NCBI GenBank assembly: GCA_016801885.1
Contig: CM028897.1
Location: 20,921,501-20,985,500 of the forward strand
Origin: Toxotes chatareus
Taxonomy: Eukaryota; Chordata; Actinopteri; Toxotidae
DNA length: 64,000 bases
Direction: 5' to 3'
The notes below the pieces were generated by a model. The model was not told where the DNA came from. It was given only the letters and a program-made list of their open reading frames with translations, and did no database searches. A program made the translations under genes and the position numbers. Shown here in pieces: positions 48,901 through 61,448 of this stretch (position 1 is its first letter; the number at the start of each line of letters is the position of its first letter).

Positions 48901-51900
48901 AACGCAGACACACACACACGTGCACGCGCAGGAGGGAGGGAGTGAGAACAGGAAATGAAGGCTTCACGCTCATTCTGTTTTCCATGTAAGCAGTCTGAAT
49001 GCTGGAGGGCAGATCTCCAGTCCACAAAGCTTGGAGGACGTCCATCCCGATGACAAACAGAACACACACACAAGACGTTGGTTATTTCTCAATATTCTCC
49101 ACATGTCAGCTTATTAGTGCAACATCTGAAACAGCGTCACTTCATATGTAAAAAAAAACCCCAAAAAAACATTACAGCTCAGAAATCGGGCTCAGCTATC
49201 AGAAGCCTTTTGAGCTTTGTTTGTTATTTTGGACACGTAGCACAGACATGTTGAAGGACATGTAATCACCCTGTGCTTTTTGTAGAGAGCTGGTACTGGT
49301 GCCTGGTATGGTCTAAAATAATTCTACTTATTCCTACGCATTCTGAGAAGCAGACAGTTTGTTACAGACTCCAGCTGTCAGGCCCTTTTAGCTACCGAAT
49401 TAATTCAGTGAGAGTTCCTGGTTGATACAAAGACCCTTCTGTCAAGGGGGGGGCCCTGAGGCCCCGGAGCCAAAACCACTGACATATATAATAATGCTAA
49501 TCATGGTGGAAGTAGCGCTTTGTCTTTGCACCACTGGGCGTCTGAATATCTGTTTTACACAAAGCATCAGAGCATTTTCCAAACCATGACATTTGTCTTT
49601 AAATTCTTCAATCAATCAGGAGCAGTGGCTCACACAGACAAACACTGGACAACAAGTGAATCAGTGACTCACACAGACAAACACTGGACAACAAGTGAAT
49701 CAGTGACTCACACAGACAAACACTGGACAACAACTGAATCTAATGAGCATCTCCAGCTGCAAGTATCAGATCAACCAGACCACATTCAGAGGTTTGTGAA
49801 ATACAACCAACAAGTCTAAACTCCTCCTCTTCCTGCTCTGTCAAGCAATTTGGACTTACTTATATTAAATGGAGAGTGTAAAATGAGATTTCAAATAAAA
49901 ACATGACCTCAGTTCAGTACCAACACCAGCAGCACTGGGACCAACCCCCCCTCCAAGGATGCGTGTCAAGTCAAGTCCAGTGCTTTTCACTCTGATGACC
50001 CACGACTGCTCTGCCTAACACAGATCTAATCACATCACTGAGTTGTGCTCATGACACAACAGCTGTGGGCTGCATTACCAAAAGCCAGGAGTCTGCAGAC
50101 AACGTCTGAGCGCTGAAGATGGAACAGGGAACCTCTGACTTCAGAACGGCTAATACTGATCACTGCCCTCTGTTCATCAGTGCTGCTGCTGCTGCTGCTG
50201 CAGCAGAGGTGGTTCATAACCACAGCAGGTCACTCAACACCTCCTCCAACATCGATTCGAGAGCCTGAATCACATGAGCGCAGCCGAGCTCCCTGCCCCC
50301 ACCGTCACCACATTCTACAGGGCTCTATACAAAGCGCAAAGCGTCCCGACGAGCTGCATTACTGCTTGCTTTGGCAGCTGCAGCACCTCTGACTGTATGG
50401 TCGGTCCTGCAGTGGGTGGTGAGAACGGGAGAGAAGATCATTGGCTACCCCCCCCCCCACCCCCACCCCCACAACCCCTCTACCATCCATTCATTTACAA
50501 ACAAAACTGGGTCTAAACCTATTTATATGGCCAGACCACCCTTTATCTGTTCTCTCCTTTGTGCTCACATGTACAGTCATTTCATTCAGCTGAATTCACA
50601 GTAAAGCTGTTCTCACTGACATGTTTCTGTTTCTGTTGTCTCCCATTAAGACCCGTGTTAGCCACATCTCCAAGCTGCTGCTACAATCCTGATTTTATAA
50701 GTTAAAGACGACGGCCGTGCTGTGTATTCAGATATATTTACCTGTAAAATCATTAGAAAGAAAGCCTTAGGTCAGACTTTACCTCATGTGAAAGATCTAT
50801 CCCTCAGCCCTTTCCTGTCACACACACTCAAAGACAAATTTACTCTTTACTGTCTTTGTACTTGTTGTAAATCTTTTTTTTTTTTTTTTTTTTTAATCAT
50901 ATCTGTTCTGCTGATACCAAAGTCTGATCTGATACTTCCGTTAAAAAAAAACAAAGCTGACCAGCTCAAATTATTGATATGATATGACTGACAACATCAT
51001 CAACACTAATTAGTGGCAGCTGCTGATGACATTTGTCATTTTAACTGATGACAGTGACAGTTAGCGGCAGCTTAAATGAGAAACTGTTGGTAGGTGAGTC
51101 TTACTGTAGCAGTATATAGTGTAATAAGTAACATCGCACATGGACAGAGGACTTCGTCCATACAGCCCCTCTTCTATCATCCAGGTAGCTGTGTGTGGAT
51201 GTTTTTGCTACTGACCGATTGGGATGGAGGAGATCTGAGTGTAGAGATCCAGCATGCGGTTGCCGTCCACATCCACCAGGTAGTTCCCCCTGCTCTCCTC
51301 ATAGTTACAGAAGAAGTTGATCGCACCAACATTCTGGGAAAAGACAAGTTTTAATATGCCGTGTGACGCACACGAGTAATCGCACCGTGAGAGTCCGAAA
51401 TCTTTGGTGAACCCAGAGATGAAAGATGAGAAGTTCTCCATTCTTAGCCTGACTTCATTAGGAGGGCATAGATAGGTTCACGTCACCAAATGGGCGGTAA
51501 AAGGTGGCCAATCAGCCAACAGAAGGCAGCCATCTTTATTTCACATGACGGTCTGTATCATCACTGTGCGATTATTCTCAACAGCACGTGTTACCCATGT
51601 GAATTAAAGCCTGCAGCAGGAAGTGGCGTCTGCCGTGAAGTCGGATGAATTATCCATGAATTATTATTGTTTATGAAACAAAAAGAGCAACAACAACAAC
51701 AACAAAAACCATAATGAACTACCCAGTGTTACTCATGGACCCAGTGCATGTGATGCTCGGTGCTGGATGGTGATGTCATTAAAGTACGATCATGTGCAAA
51801 TGTTTTTTGGGGTTTTGTTTTGGTTTTTTTTGCATGTGCAAATGCATTTGTGAAACATGATTCTGCATTTGCATGTCAATTTACACACACACACACACAC

Positions 51901-53842
51901 ACACACGTGCTGTGTAACAACAACAAGGCCCTGGAAGGTAAGCTCTGCACACACTAGAAGAGTGGACAGTACTACTGTATGTGGAACAGCACTAATGCTA
52001 CGGGGTTCATTTAACTAGTTCACTGATGCTGTTTCAGTTAACATAATTGTAGATCCCATCTGGCCACACACACACACACATAGCTCACCTGGATTTCTCC
52101 CAGTTGTTTTGTCAGCTCCTGTAGATTTAAAAGAATTTTTTTTGTGATACTCAGTAATACCTTATTTTTGTTTTTAATCTTTTTAATCTCTGTGTGTGTG
52201 TGTGTGTGTCTTTGCGTTTACTTGTGATCGTGGCCCAGGAACTGAAGTTTTCATGGAGGGTCCATCGTAGTCAAACTCTACCTGGGTCTTCGGTGCTGCT
52301 TTGCTGACGTATCTGCAACCTGATGGAGAAAAGATAAGAAAAACATAAGGTTTCTGACCACTGCTCAGGAAGTGTTGCATCATCCCTGGAGTTCAGATGG
52401 ACAGAGGACAGGACACACACATCCAACAGACTGTTACAGGTGCTGGACTTCAAAAAAAAAAACAAAAAAAAACCCCACAAACCGTAGGCAGAGGTCAGAG
52501 ACTCTCTAATAATGTGAAATTCCCTGATTCACTGAGTAGTAGCATTCAGAACACTCTCCTCTTCCTTCATATGCTGACAGCTTTAAATCACCCACCTCTC
52601 TCTCTCTTCCTTGCTTTGCATAAATGTGTTGTCACGTCTGTATGACAAAAAAAAAAAACCTCACTTTGACAGACACGTGAAGCCAGAAATGTTGCTCACT
52701 CCAAAATCTGAAAGGACTACAGAAATCCCTCCGGGCAAACTGGACAAGGTTTCAAAGGAAATGGTCTACGATTTGCTGTTGTAGCAGAACCACAGCATTT
52801 TTCCTGAGTCAGTTCAGCTGGTTTGGACTCCTCGTGGATCCGGATTCCTCATGGGAAACATAAAACACATCCAAGCTCCAAACACAAGAGTGCAAGAGCG
52901 AAAACAAGACAGACTGAAGGGAGGCAGACTGGCCTAGACTAGCGCCGCTGCTCCCATATGAAGTCTTCAACTTGAGACTTTTAATGATGCTCTAATTAAC
53001 ACTGAAACCTCACAGACTCAGGACAGACTGGCTGAAATGAAGCCTGCTCTTCAAAATGGCTCCACATTCAGTCTGAGCTGAAATTCGACTTCCTGTAGAC
53101 GGTGGAGCTGTAGCGTGACCAGGTTCTGGTAAAGCTGGATTCATGCTTCTGTGTTATAAGGGACTACAGCATACGGCTCATTACACCTCCTCAAAAAAAA
53201 AAACATGTACGTACAGCTGGTAAGCGAACGGACTCTCCGAGCTGATGATGATATTCTGCTTTTCATCATCTGGCAGTGTTTAAAGAGTCATAATGTTTCG
53301 GTCTGCTTACAGACCTCCTAATTCCTTACGGTAAACGAGTGAAACGAAGATTCTGGCTTGCTGTGGAGTAACTTCAGAGATCGGAGTTTGATCTTTTGGC
53401 TGTTTGTCAAACCACTCTTACTCAACAGCTGAACAGTGAACTGCTGACATTTGCGACAACGCTGCCAGCCGCTAGAGAGAAAAAGCTCGATAGCAAACTG
53501 TGGTCAAAGTTTCCCCCTTTAAAGGTTTTATGATTCGATGGAAGCTGTTGGAGGAAACTGTAAAGTAAGAGGTTATATGAAGTCAAACGGTGATTTAAAG
53601 GTGCAGCAGTGATTTGTATATCGTCTTCTGGACTGAACAGTACATGAGACTCACCACCTTTACCATGGCTGTCTATGCAAAACTATAACACCCTAGATTA
53701 ATACGTAGCTTCAATCACTTCAGTGACATTTCCAAATATGTAATCTGCATGGCAGGATGTAATTAAACACTAGCCAGGTAAATTTCACTGGGCCGTATCC
53801 CATCACTTTGTTTTACGATGCATATAAAAGCGCAGTGGAATT

Positions 53843-53892
<50 letters not shown>

Positions 53893-54426
53893 CAGTGATG
53901 ATGCAAACCGTAACAATAAAAGCTTGTCCCACATGTTGAAACCTCGCTTTAATTTAACAGAGTTCCAGACAGACAGAACTACTGCTTGATTATACCTGTT
54001 GTAATTAAGATAAGCAGCAGAAAAGAGGTCGCCCGCTCTCAGTTATACGCTTTATCACCAAGAGACAATGTTCCAGTCAAACCTCCCTGTTCTAAAAGTT
54101 TTAATCTTTTAATAAAGCTCAAGTGGCAAATCCCATCTCTCCCCACTGAATGTCTGAACTCCCGTCTCCAGGTAGGCTACAGGTGAGGACACCTGCTGAG
54201 CTCTCCTGAATAATCAGCACATGTATGAGACATTTCACAGGTTAATATCATGGCTCATGAAATGGTTTTACTCCTACGCCTAAAAAATAGTCCCTTACCA
54301 GGACACACTGCCTGGATTTAAAGGCCTTGGTTTAAATGTAAGAGTCCTGGATTCACCTGGAGCACTGAGCCACAAGTTCTTCTGTAGGGAGAAAGCAAGC
54401 TGACGGCTAATCAAGGAGGACGCCAT
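42948..54426 (-). CDS. abat: 4-aminobutyrate aminotransferase, mitochondrial
   Basis: Fifteen coding exons in transcription order: 54426-54357, 52319-52222, 52118-52089, 51333-51216, 47701-47652, 47103-47023, 46857-46765, 46543-46481, 46368-46305, 45922-45774, 45607-45470, 44407-44240, 44111-43965, 43422-43311 and 43069-42948. They total 1503 nt, or exactly 500 aa as in human. ABAT is the PLP-dependent mitochondrial enzyme that converts GABA and 2-oxoglutarate to succinic semialdehyde and glutamate. A mitochondrial presequence ('MASSLISRQLAFSLQKNLWL') is present. 'MACGSCSNENA' supplies the [2Fe-2S] cysteines, computed as C163 and C166. 'FHVDEVQTGGG' is the PLP-binding Asp region. 'SFSKKLLTGG' contains the Schiff-base lysine at computed position 357. 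The end is 'FLNVFSDVLAQHK'. No frameshift or missing catalytic residue was seen. The first exon (about 59.2 kb) is untranslated. Confidence 0.98.
43788..43812. repeat. short interstitial telomere-like repeat
   Basis: 'ttagggttagagttagggtt' lies in an abat intron: three imperfect TTAGGG units. A similar short CTAACC run is at about 24783-24797. Confidence 0.6.
48540..48600 (+). mobile_element. LINE 3'-end-like tail in abat intron
   Basis: 'gacaataaagatttgaatct' ends in short tandem 'ttgaatc' repeats, as at the 3' end of fish L2/CR1-like LINEs. No coding part was identified upstream. Confidence 0.35.
49629..49745. repeat. 39-bp minisatellite, three copies
   Basis: Three head-to-tail 39-nt units start at 49629, 49668 and 49707, the last slightly diverged. 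Because 39 is divisible by 3, the plus-strand frame stays open with a 13-residue repeat (TDKHWTTSESVTH). No gene context supports translation; it lies antisense in an abat intron. Confidence 0.9.
50274..50405 (+). pseudogene. LINE reverse-transcriptase fragment in abat intron
   Basis: The plus-strand frame reads 'TVTTFYRALYKAQSVPTS' followed by 'CITACFGSCSTSD'. This resembles the RT segment 'TFYRGTIESILTSCITAW' common in fish L2/Rex-type LINE ORF2. Only about 40 codons are recognisable, so it is a dead fragment, opposite to abat. Confidence 0.55.
53846..53891. repeat. (CA)n microsatellite in abat intron
   Basis: About 23 CA units. Shorter runs occur at about 51883-51906 and 52067-52080. Confidence 0.95.
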
Positions 54427-54511
54427 GACGAAACTGCCAACGCCAACGGACAGGAAGGAGTGCAAGACAGAGGCAAGCACCAGCCCTCAGGGTCTGACTT
54501 CACCAAGTCTC

Positions 54512-57500
54512 CTATAGGAAGAGAGAGAACAGGGATGAATGATTATTCATCATCACACTATAAACAGGGACGGTCTGATTTCAAATACAGGTGTGTTGTC
54601 TTTCCCTTTCAGAGCTGAGACGGTGTTGACATCATCATCTTATGTTCAGGCAAATGAAATGACTTTTAGATTTAGGTTAGGGACGGACGGTGGTTAAGGT
54701 CCAGGAGGTTCTAGGATCAAGGGGTGAGGTAGGGGGGTGGGGGGTCGGGGGGGGGGGGGCTTGAAATTTACTACTTTACTACACATTTTTGTTGACAGCT
54801 GTGGTGAAAGAAGACGTGTAAGGAACCGGGGCAGAGCGAGGCAGAGAGAAGCATGGCTGTCTGCTCCCTCTCCTCTTTCATCTTCTTGCTCTTATGTAAT
54901 CCTGGCAGCAAGAAACAGGAAAATTCCAGCTATCTGCTTTCACACAGAGAGGGAAACCCTGGCCCTTCACACACATGCACACGCACACAGAGACACACAC
55001 TCACACACACACATGCACACATAAACGGTTTCTTGGCAACACCTCACGAACTGGATGAAACTGGTTTAGAGTATGAGAGTTACACAAGACTGCATCTCCA
55101 TTGCCTGGGAGGGGCGGGCTGTGTGAGGGAGTGAATTATAAAGTGATGGAGGACGGCTGAAGGGACGGATCAGGGTGTCTGAACTGGGATGAGCTGGAAT
55201 CCCGAAACACAAAGGAAATGCAACAGTAACGAGGGTCTAATGGAATACATGGGCTGGGAGTCTCAGGCGTTCCTCATCACAGGAAAGAACTTAGAGCTTA
55301 AACTCCGGATTTTACTCACAGATCATCAAAGCTTGTGAGCTTCGTCTGGTTCGTCTTGGTTATTGCCTGAACATTTTTTGGGGGGGAATGCAAGAGGCTG
55401 TGCATTGGTGGGTGGCCTGTTGTTAAGAGGACCAGGGAGAAAGGGGCCCTGTTCAGACCTGCCATTAACATGCGTCTCCACGTGCGTCTCCACTGAAACT
55501 TGTGATCAGATCTCACTCCCCTGCTCTATATGCAAATAAACACATGCATCTCTTTGCTTACTTGCGAGGGTCTAGGTCATACTATTTTTTTATATTATTT
55601 ACAGAGAGCCCACATTTTCCCCATGAGCAGCACTTGCTTGCTCAAGAAAACAGAAGAATTTCTCCCCTTGGGACCCAGTCAGCTGACACCTCAGTCATTT
55701 GGAGTTCATTGTGGATAACTGGACATGGACACCCAGCTCTGTGGGGTTACAGTGACTGGCCTTCCAGGACCAAGGTCATCCTCCAGCTTCTCATTTGAAT
55801 GGAGCAGCCCATTTCTTCATTATGCCGTAAAGAAGGGGCACAGTCCACCCAAGTGACGCCACCTTGTGGACCTCCTGGGGTGATGAGCACCCTGAGGCCG
55901 AGGTAGCCGACGACTTTCGATTTTCAAATACTTTACTGTTCTGGTTCACACAGTGGACGTCCAGCTGCAGCCCAAATTAGCCATAAACTGGAAGACTGTA
56001 TCCCACAAAAAAAATGATCCAATTTATCAACACAAAGCCAGAGTTGCATTTTTTTTAATTTCACCTCATTGTGTAGCTGTGTGGAGAAACACAAATAGAA
56101 CTAATGAAAATCCACCCTATGCAACAGAAAAGAGAGAATTCTAAATAAGGTGGCTCCAAAGGAACTAACCAAAAGACTGTTTATGAAGTCAGGGATAATA
56201 AAAACCTATGTTTAAATATTCAGTTGAATTCAAAACTTTATTAATGTTTAGAGCAAAAATAGATGCTCATTCACAGACACAGCCATAGGAAGAGCACCTG
56301 CCAGAAGGTAAAGCGTTCGTGTTTACAGCTGCTTTAACGAGCATTGCAAGAGTCTAAAACTTTAAGCTCTGCTGAGTTATGATGCTGCTCTGTGAAGAGT
56401 CTCCGTGCAGCTGTTGGTTATTCAGGTTTGAAAGAGACGGCAGATCGACTGAACACGAATAAAAACGGCGGTATTTCACTAGCATTTATCAGAGATTATC
56501 ACAGAGCGGGTTTCTGTTTCCATCGGGTGTTTCTTTTCAGAACATCTCACGGTGGAGCTGAGCAATTGATTGCAAAGTCATCCAAAGGAGACGATGACTT
56601 GCTGTCTCATTGATAAGTTTGATCACTCGGCTTTCGTCGGCACCATACATGAGAGAAGAAAGTGATAGATAAATGTAGAGGGACGAAAGTCCCTTTGGAA
56701 GCGTTCAGTGTGTGTGGGGGAGAGAGACAGATGGCGTGGCTGCTCTCGGGGCTACACAGTTGTGCTGAGCATCAGAGCAGATTAGCAATAAAGTGTAAAT
56801 GTTCAGTTTAAGCTACAGTTGGTCCATGAATGGAGGCTGCAGAGCCCAGCAGAGACTCCTCCACGGGTCGGTGCCGGGCCCCTGAGCCTCCACCACAGAT
56901 TCAGACACATCTGTCTGTTACACACAGGTTCGTTCCAATAATGTCCCTTTATGTCCTCAAACATCCCGCTAACAAAACCAGATAAAAGAATAGAAGAAGA
57001 TAAAAGAAGCCTTTAAAGTGACATTCAAATCTATTTATAAGGTGTTCTTTTGATAAGAGATGAGAGATTGAGAACTTTGATTTTCCTGTTTCAGCAAACA
57101 AACATCTAAATCTGTTCTTAAATACTGAATACATATTATTCTATTCGGATCCATGATTTTCTGTTTGTTGTGCAGCACAAATAATCAGTCAAAGGTCGAC
57201 TGTGTGGACGGAGAATCTTGTGCATTTTGTGGATTTAATACGATTTAAATCCTTTTAGCAGTAAGAGTCTAGGCCTGCCCGACACCAGAGCCTTATACAG
57301 CTCAGAAATCCGGATCCTGGACCATCCTGGATTCTGACTTGAATTTCCACAGCAGCACTGACCTGCTTATCCAAAACCCATCAAGGCCCCTCCTGTCGTC
57401 CGGCTCAGGCCTTCTGGTTGCTCTAAGTTACACCTAAAGTTGGTTTGTTTTCTGGGTTTGATGCCAGCTCCTAGAACAGCATGCCCAGACTCTGTTAGAT

Positions 57501-58719
57501 ATGCTCCATCATTAGCATTGTTCAAAAACAAACTGAAAACATGAATGATCTCCTGTGCATGTTATTATATATATTCTGATCGCTGTGTCTTTGTGCGACA
57601 TAAAAACAAACAGTCAGATCTGCTGTCCTGTCCTCTGGTGACCTGAAACTGCATTGATAAAAAGACTTGTTGTGTAACCACAGCTACAGCGCGGTGTTAT
57701 CGAACAGTGGGGCTGCTAGACCGGCTACTTGGTCTGCAAGCATTGGACTGTTCCGAGAGCCTGGTATAATCTGCCACAGACAGAGACATGAATCTAGAGA
57801 TCTTTAAAAGTCCGGACGAACAGCTCCACTGACTACACCGCACAGCATCGCATCACATCACATACGCCTGTAGCACACACACTGAACACAGCAAACACAC
57901 ACACAAGTCGCAGTCAGGGGACATGAGTGAATATGGGGCAACAGGGGAGGTGAAATGGGACAATGGGGCCTATTTATTTCCACTGTCTACTCCATGTGGG
58001 GCCACTTGGTGTGCAGAGGAGGGGTTGTTGCAGCTTTCTGAAATACTGATGATGTTTCAAAAGGAACATGATTTTCATTAATTGGCTGATCTTAGCTCAG
58101 ATCTCCTTAGCTCCCCTGGTGCAAACGTCTGAGACAACTTTCTCAGACTTTTGGACCCCAGCTGTACCTGCAGCGAGCTAATATCAGCCAAAACATATCA
58201 GTCTGGTTCTATTAATTTTCAACCAGTGGACTGAAGTACTCGTTCTATCCTGATCAGAGCAGTAAAGACAACAGCAGGGCAGACGTGGTGGGCGGACTCA
58301 GTGAATCATGGACCTGTCAAAGCCTCCTCACCTGTAACTCACTGTTAATTATTAAATTCCTTACTTGCTGGTTTCTGTTTTCCAACGCGGGTCCAGGGAC
58401 CTCCAGAAGTCCTTAACTGAGCTGAAGGGGCCCTGGAACAACATCAACAATAAGTTACTTTAAAAAAAAAAAATCACCATGAGAAGTACGTGGTCATTAA
58501 TCAGCCTGTGCTGAACGTTGAGTTACTGCTGCACTGAATCTTAAACCAGCTTTAAACTTCTCTTATTATGGTTGAAGGTGAAATGTCTGGAAGCTGGAGC
58601 AGTGGGTCTGGGATCCATGTAGACCACAGACAGGGATCACAGGTCCCCCTCTGCTCCTCTGATCTTAGAACACTGATAAGAAACAGGCCAGTCTCCCTCA
58701 TTTCAGACATGAGCTGTGA

Positions 58720-58750
<31 letters not shown>

Positions 58751-59174
58751 CAGAGTGAGCATCCAAATGACTGAGGCTTTTTTTGTTAACTTGTTTAAAC
58801 GGATGTTGTTTGTTCAAAGTGTTTTTTTTTTGTGGTTCTGGGCTTCTTCTGAAAAATCTGGTTCCCACTGGATCAGACTGGCTCACACTCCACAGCCCAT
58901 GGATCCATACTGTGGAACTAAAGCAGCCTAACTCATCTGGACTGGTGTGTAATGTAAGATCCAGACAGATGCTTCGTCAGCTGCTCTCCTGACATGGACG
59001 TCGCAGACCGCTGCGCATCCCCGATGCTTTGACGCTTCAGCGGCGCAACCGCTGCACCGACGCGAGCGAGTGAGCGAGCGTCAGAGTGCGACATGACAGC
59101 GGCCTGATCCCAGCGTCACCGACCGTCGGTGATGAGCCGTGTGTGTGGGCGGTCAAGGCGTTTAGAGGACTTAC
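54512..59174 (-). other. abat: abat intron 1
   Basis: This lies between the donor 'GATCATCG|GTAAGT' (59175/59174) and the acceptor 'TCCTATAG|GAGACT' (exon starting at 54511). No recognised gene lies within it. The ORFs at 55502-55798 and 56392-56613 show no domain. It contains a G-run near 54747-54760, a (CA)-rich stretch near 54965-55021 and a (GT)n tract near 58721-58750. Confidence 0.6.
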
Positions 59175-59290
59175 CGATGATCCAGCGACGGCAGCAGGAT
59201 CTGCGCGTATAGATCCCCGCGACACAGGCTGAGGTCGGACGGCAGCGCTGAGCGTCTGTCTCCGGTCTGTGCCAGTCAGGCCTGTTCTCT
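59175..59290 (-). other. abat: abat untranslated first exon (5' end approximate)
   Basis: A GC- and CpG-rich stretch ends in a consensus donor at 59175/59174. It joins the exon starting at 54511, which carries about 85 nt of leader before the ATG at 54426. The 5' limit is a guess placed in the CpG-rich block. Confidence 0.55.
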
Positions 59291-61448
59291 GCGAGAGGAG
59301 GGGCTTGTTCTCTCTCTTCTCTCTCTCTCTTTTTAAACCAATCTTTATTGGTATTTAAATAGCAAACAGACACTTCCATGAAAACAGATTTTCTTCGGTG
59401 TTTATAGGCCTGAACATTCAGCAGCTGTGATTTATTTCCAAATTACAGACAAACGGATCGTGGGTGAGTCACATATTTAGCACAACCGACAGCTCCAAAG
59501 TGGTTTGGAGGACCAGAAGGCTTCCAGCTGTGGAGAGGAAAGAAGAAGAAGATCATTGTTTTATGGGATGTCCCCTTTGCATGTGTGTCTCCAGGCCCCC
59601 AGGTGGCCCTGAGGTGCCAAACAACAACGCAGAAAACACATCACCAAAAAACCCAGTGACCACAACACTGCAACAACAAAACATTTTAGCAATCACAACA
59701 CTTTATAGCAGACATCCACGTCCACAACAAGCCACTTAAATCTGTCTCAACCTCCCTGTCCAGACTAAAGCTGTTTCTGTCTCAGCCCATAATGGAGCTT
59801 TTCCAGACCAGACTCCTCTCAGACCCAAACTGGCAGATGGTTCCACAGTAGAGGAGCCTGAGTGATGTGCTCAACTGTTCTTGTCAGAGAAGCCAGAGGA
59901 AACCAACCAGCTATCTAAACTTCAAACATGGCCTTAAGGACATAAAGGACCTGGATGACCAATAATTTTCTGCTAATAAATACAGGTGAACCTGGAACAC
60001 GGCAGTAACCAGTATGATCACGAGGGAAAGAAAATAAATAAATAAGTGCTAACAGTAACCGGTGTTAATATACTGCAGACTGAGGGTGAGGCTGATGAGG
60101 AGATTGTGGGCAGGTGAGCATAAGATCTGCCAGGAAATTACAAGTATGTGAGCCACAACCAGGCCCAGATACACACAAACAAGAAAACAGACAAACAGGG
60201 GACAAACACCAGGGAAGGGAGGACACAAGAAACAAGACAGATATGATATGAAGACACTTTGGACTGTATAATAATCATCTGTAAGTAGGGGCTCACATTA
60301 GGGTCAGAAAGTCTTGAAAATTATGAAATGATATTAAGTCAGGGTCAAATTTATTATGTTATTTGTGAACATATATTTACAAACTCAAAATCTTACTGAC
60401 CCTAATTGGCTTGATTTTCCTTCATACATTAGTCTCTTTCCTTCTGTTTCAGGAAGTAATGTCACAGCGATGTGTTATAATTGTCACCGATAAGCTGAGA
60501 TAATGCTTCAATTTACTGTGTTCACTGTTCCTTTTCCTTGAAGTGCATTGAGCACAGTGACCCCTGAGAGGCAAGTGAATTTGATTTTTGTAATACTCAG
60601 TTCAGCCACTAGAGGGTGATGTGAACCTCTAGTACAGCCTAAATAAGACTAGAAAAGTTCTGGTTTCACAAAGTCAGGATAAGTATCATAATAAGCTGTT
60701 TAGACCCGTAACTAGACTTGCAAACAAGAATAACCAAGCATCCTGACACAATTCAGACTTAAACCTCAGACACTGCATGCTGCCAGGATGTGATCCAGAC
60801 TCAGATCCAGGGACATTTCACTGTTATCCATTAGTGCAGGTGATCATTTTACATTTGAAGGGGTTGTGTGAGCAGATGGGAGAGGAGACCTTGGCCAGTC
60901 AGTGGGTGAGAAATCCATCTTCTTTCCCAGTGACACCTCATGATGGACTGACCACGCAAGAGGTACCATCTCCACCGTGATGTAGTTTCCTTGTCCAATG
61001 CGTTTTAATACACAGAGGGGGACAATTATGCAGTGCTTTGTGCTGCAACAGAAATAAATAATGATAACAAACAATAGTCTTAAATGCTTAAAGCAGCACG
61101 CAGCTAGAAAGCTAATTCTAAGCTTGTACTTTCGAATATTGTAAAATTTTATTTGATCTTGTTTTAAATCAAACTTCATGTACAAACATTTTGCTCTTTC
61201 CATTCACAAAGTCCACGTTAAAAACAAATCAAGATGAGGAATAAATAATGCTACATTAGTGCAGTGACTCAGTGAGCCATTTTTTTCAAACTCATCAATG
61301 AACTCTACATGTTGAAATGATCACTGATCATATTCCTCAGGTAGGAACGAGGTGATGCTGCTTTGAGTCTCTATGCTTTACATCTCAAACCTTCGGCTGT
61401 TAACTGGAGCTCCTCCGTGTGAGCCCAGGTCACGACAGCAGCTCAGAG
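59291..61448. other. intergenic region between mettl22 and abat
   Basis: About 2.1 kb with no recognised gene. It should include the mettl22 3' UTR on the minus strand and the abat promoter. The ORF at 59464-59739 (+) has no domain. Confidence 0.5.

Noticed and set aside
49629..49745. CRISPR-like array
   Set aside because: Units are contiguous with no spacers, and the genome is a vertebrate one; it is a minisatellite.
55502..55798. 98-aa ORF in abat intron 1
   Set aside because: No recognised domain; a second overlapping frame is equally open, and there is no splice or homology support.
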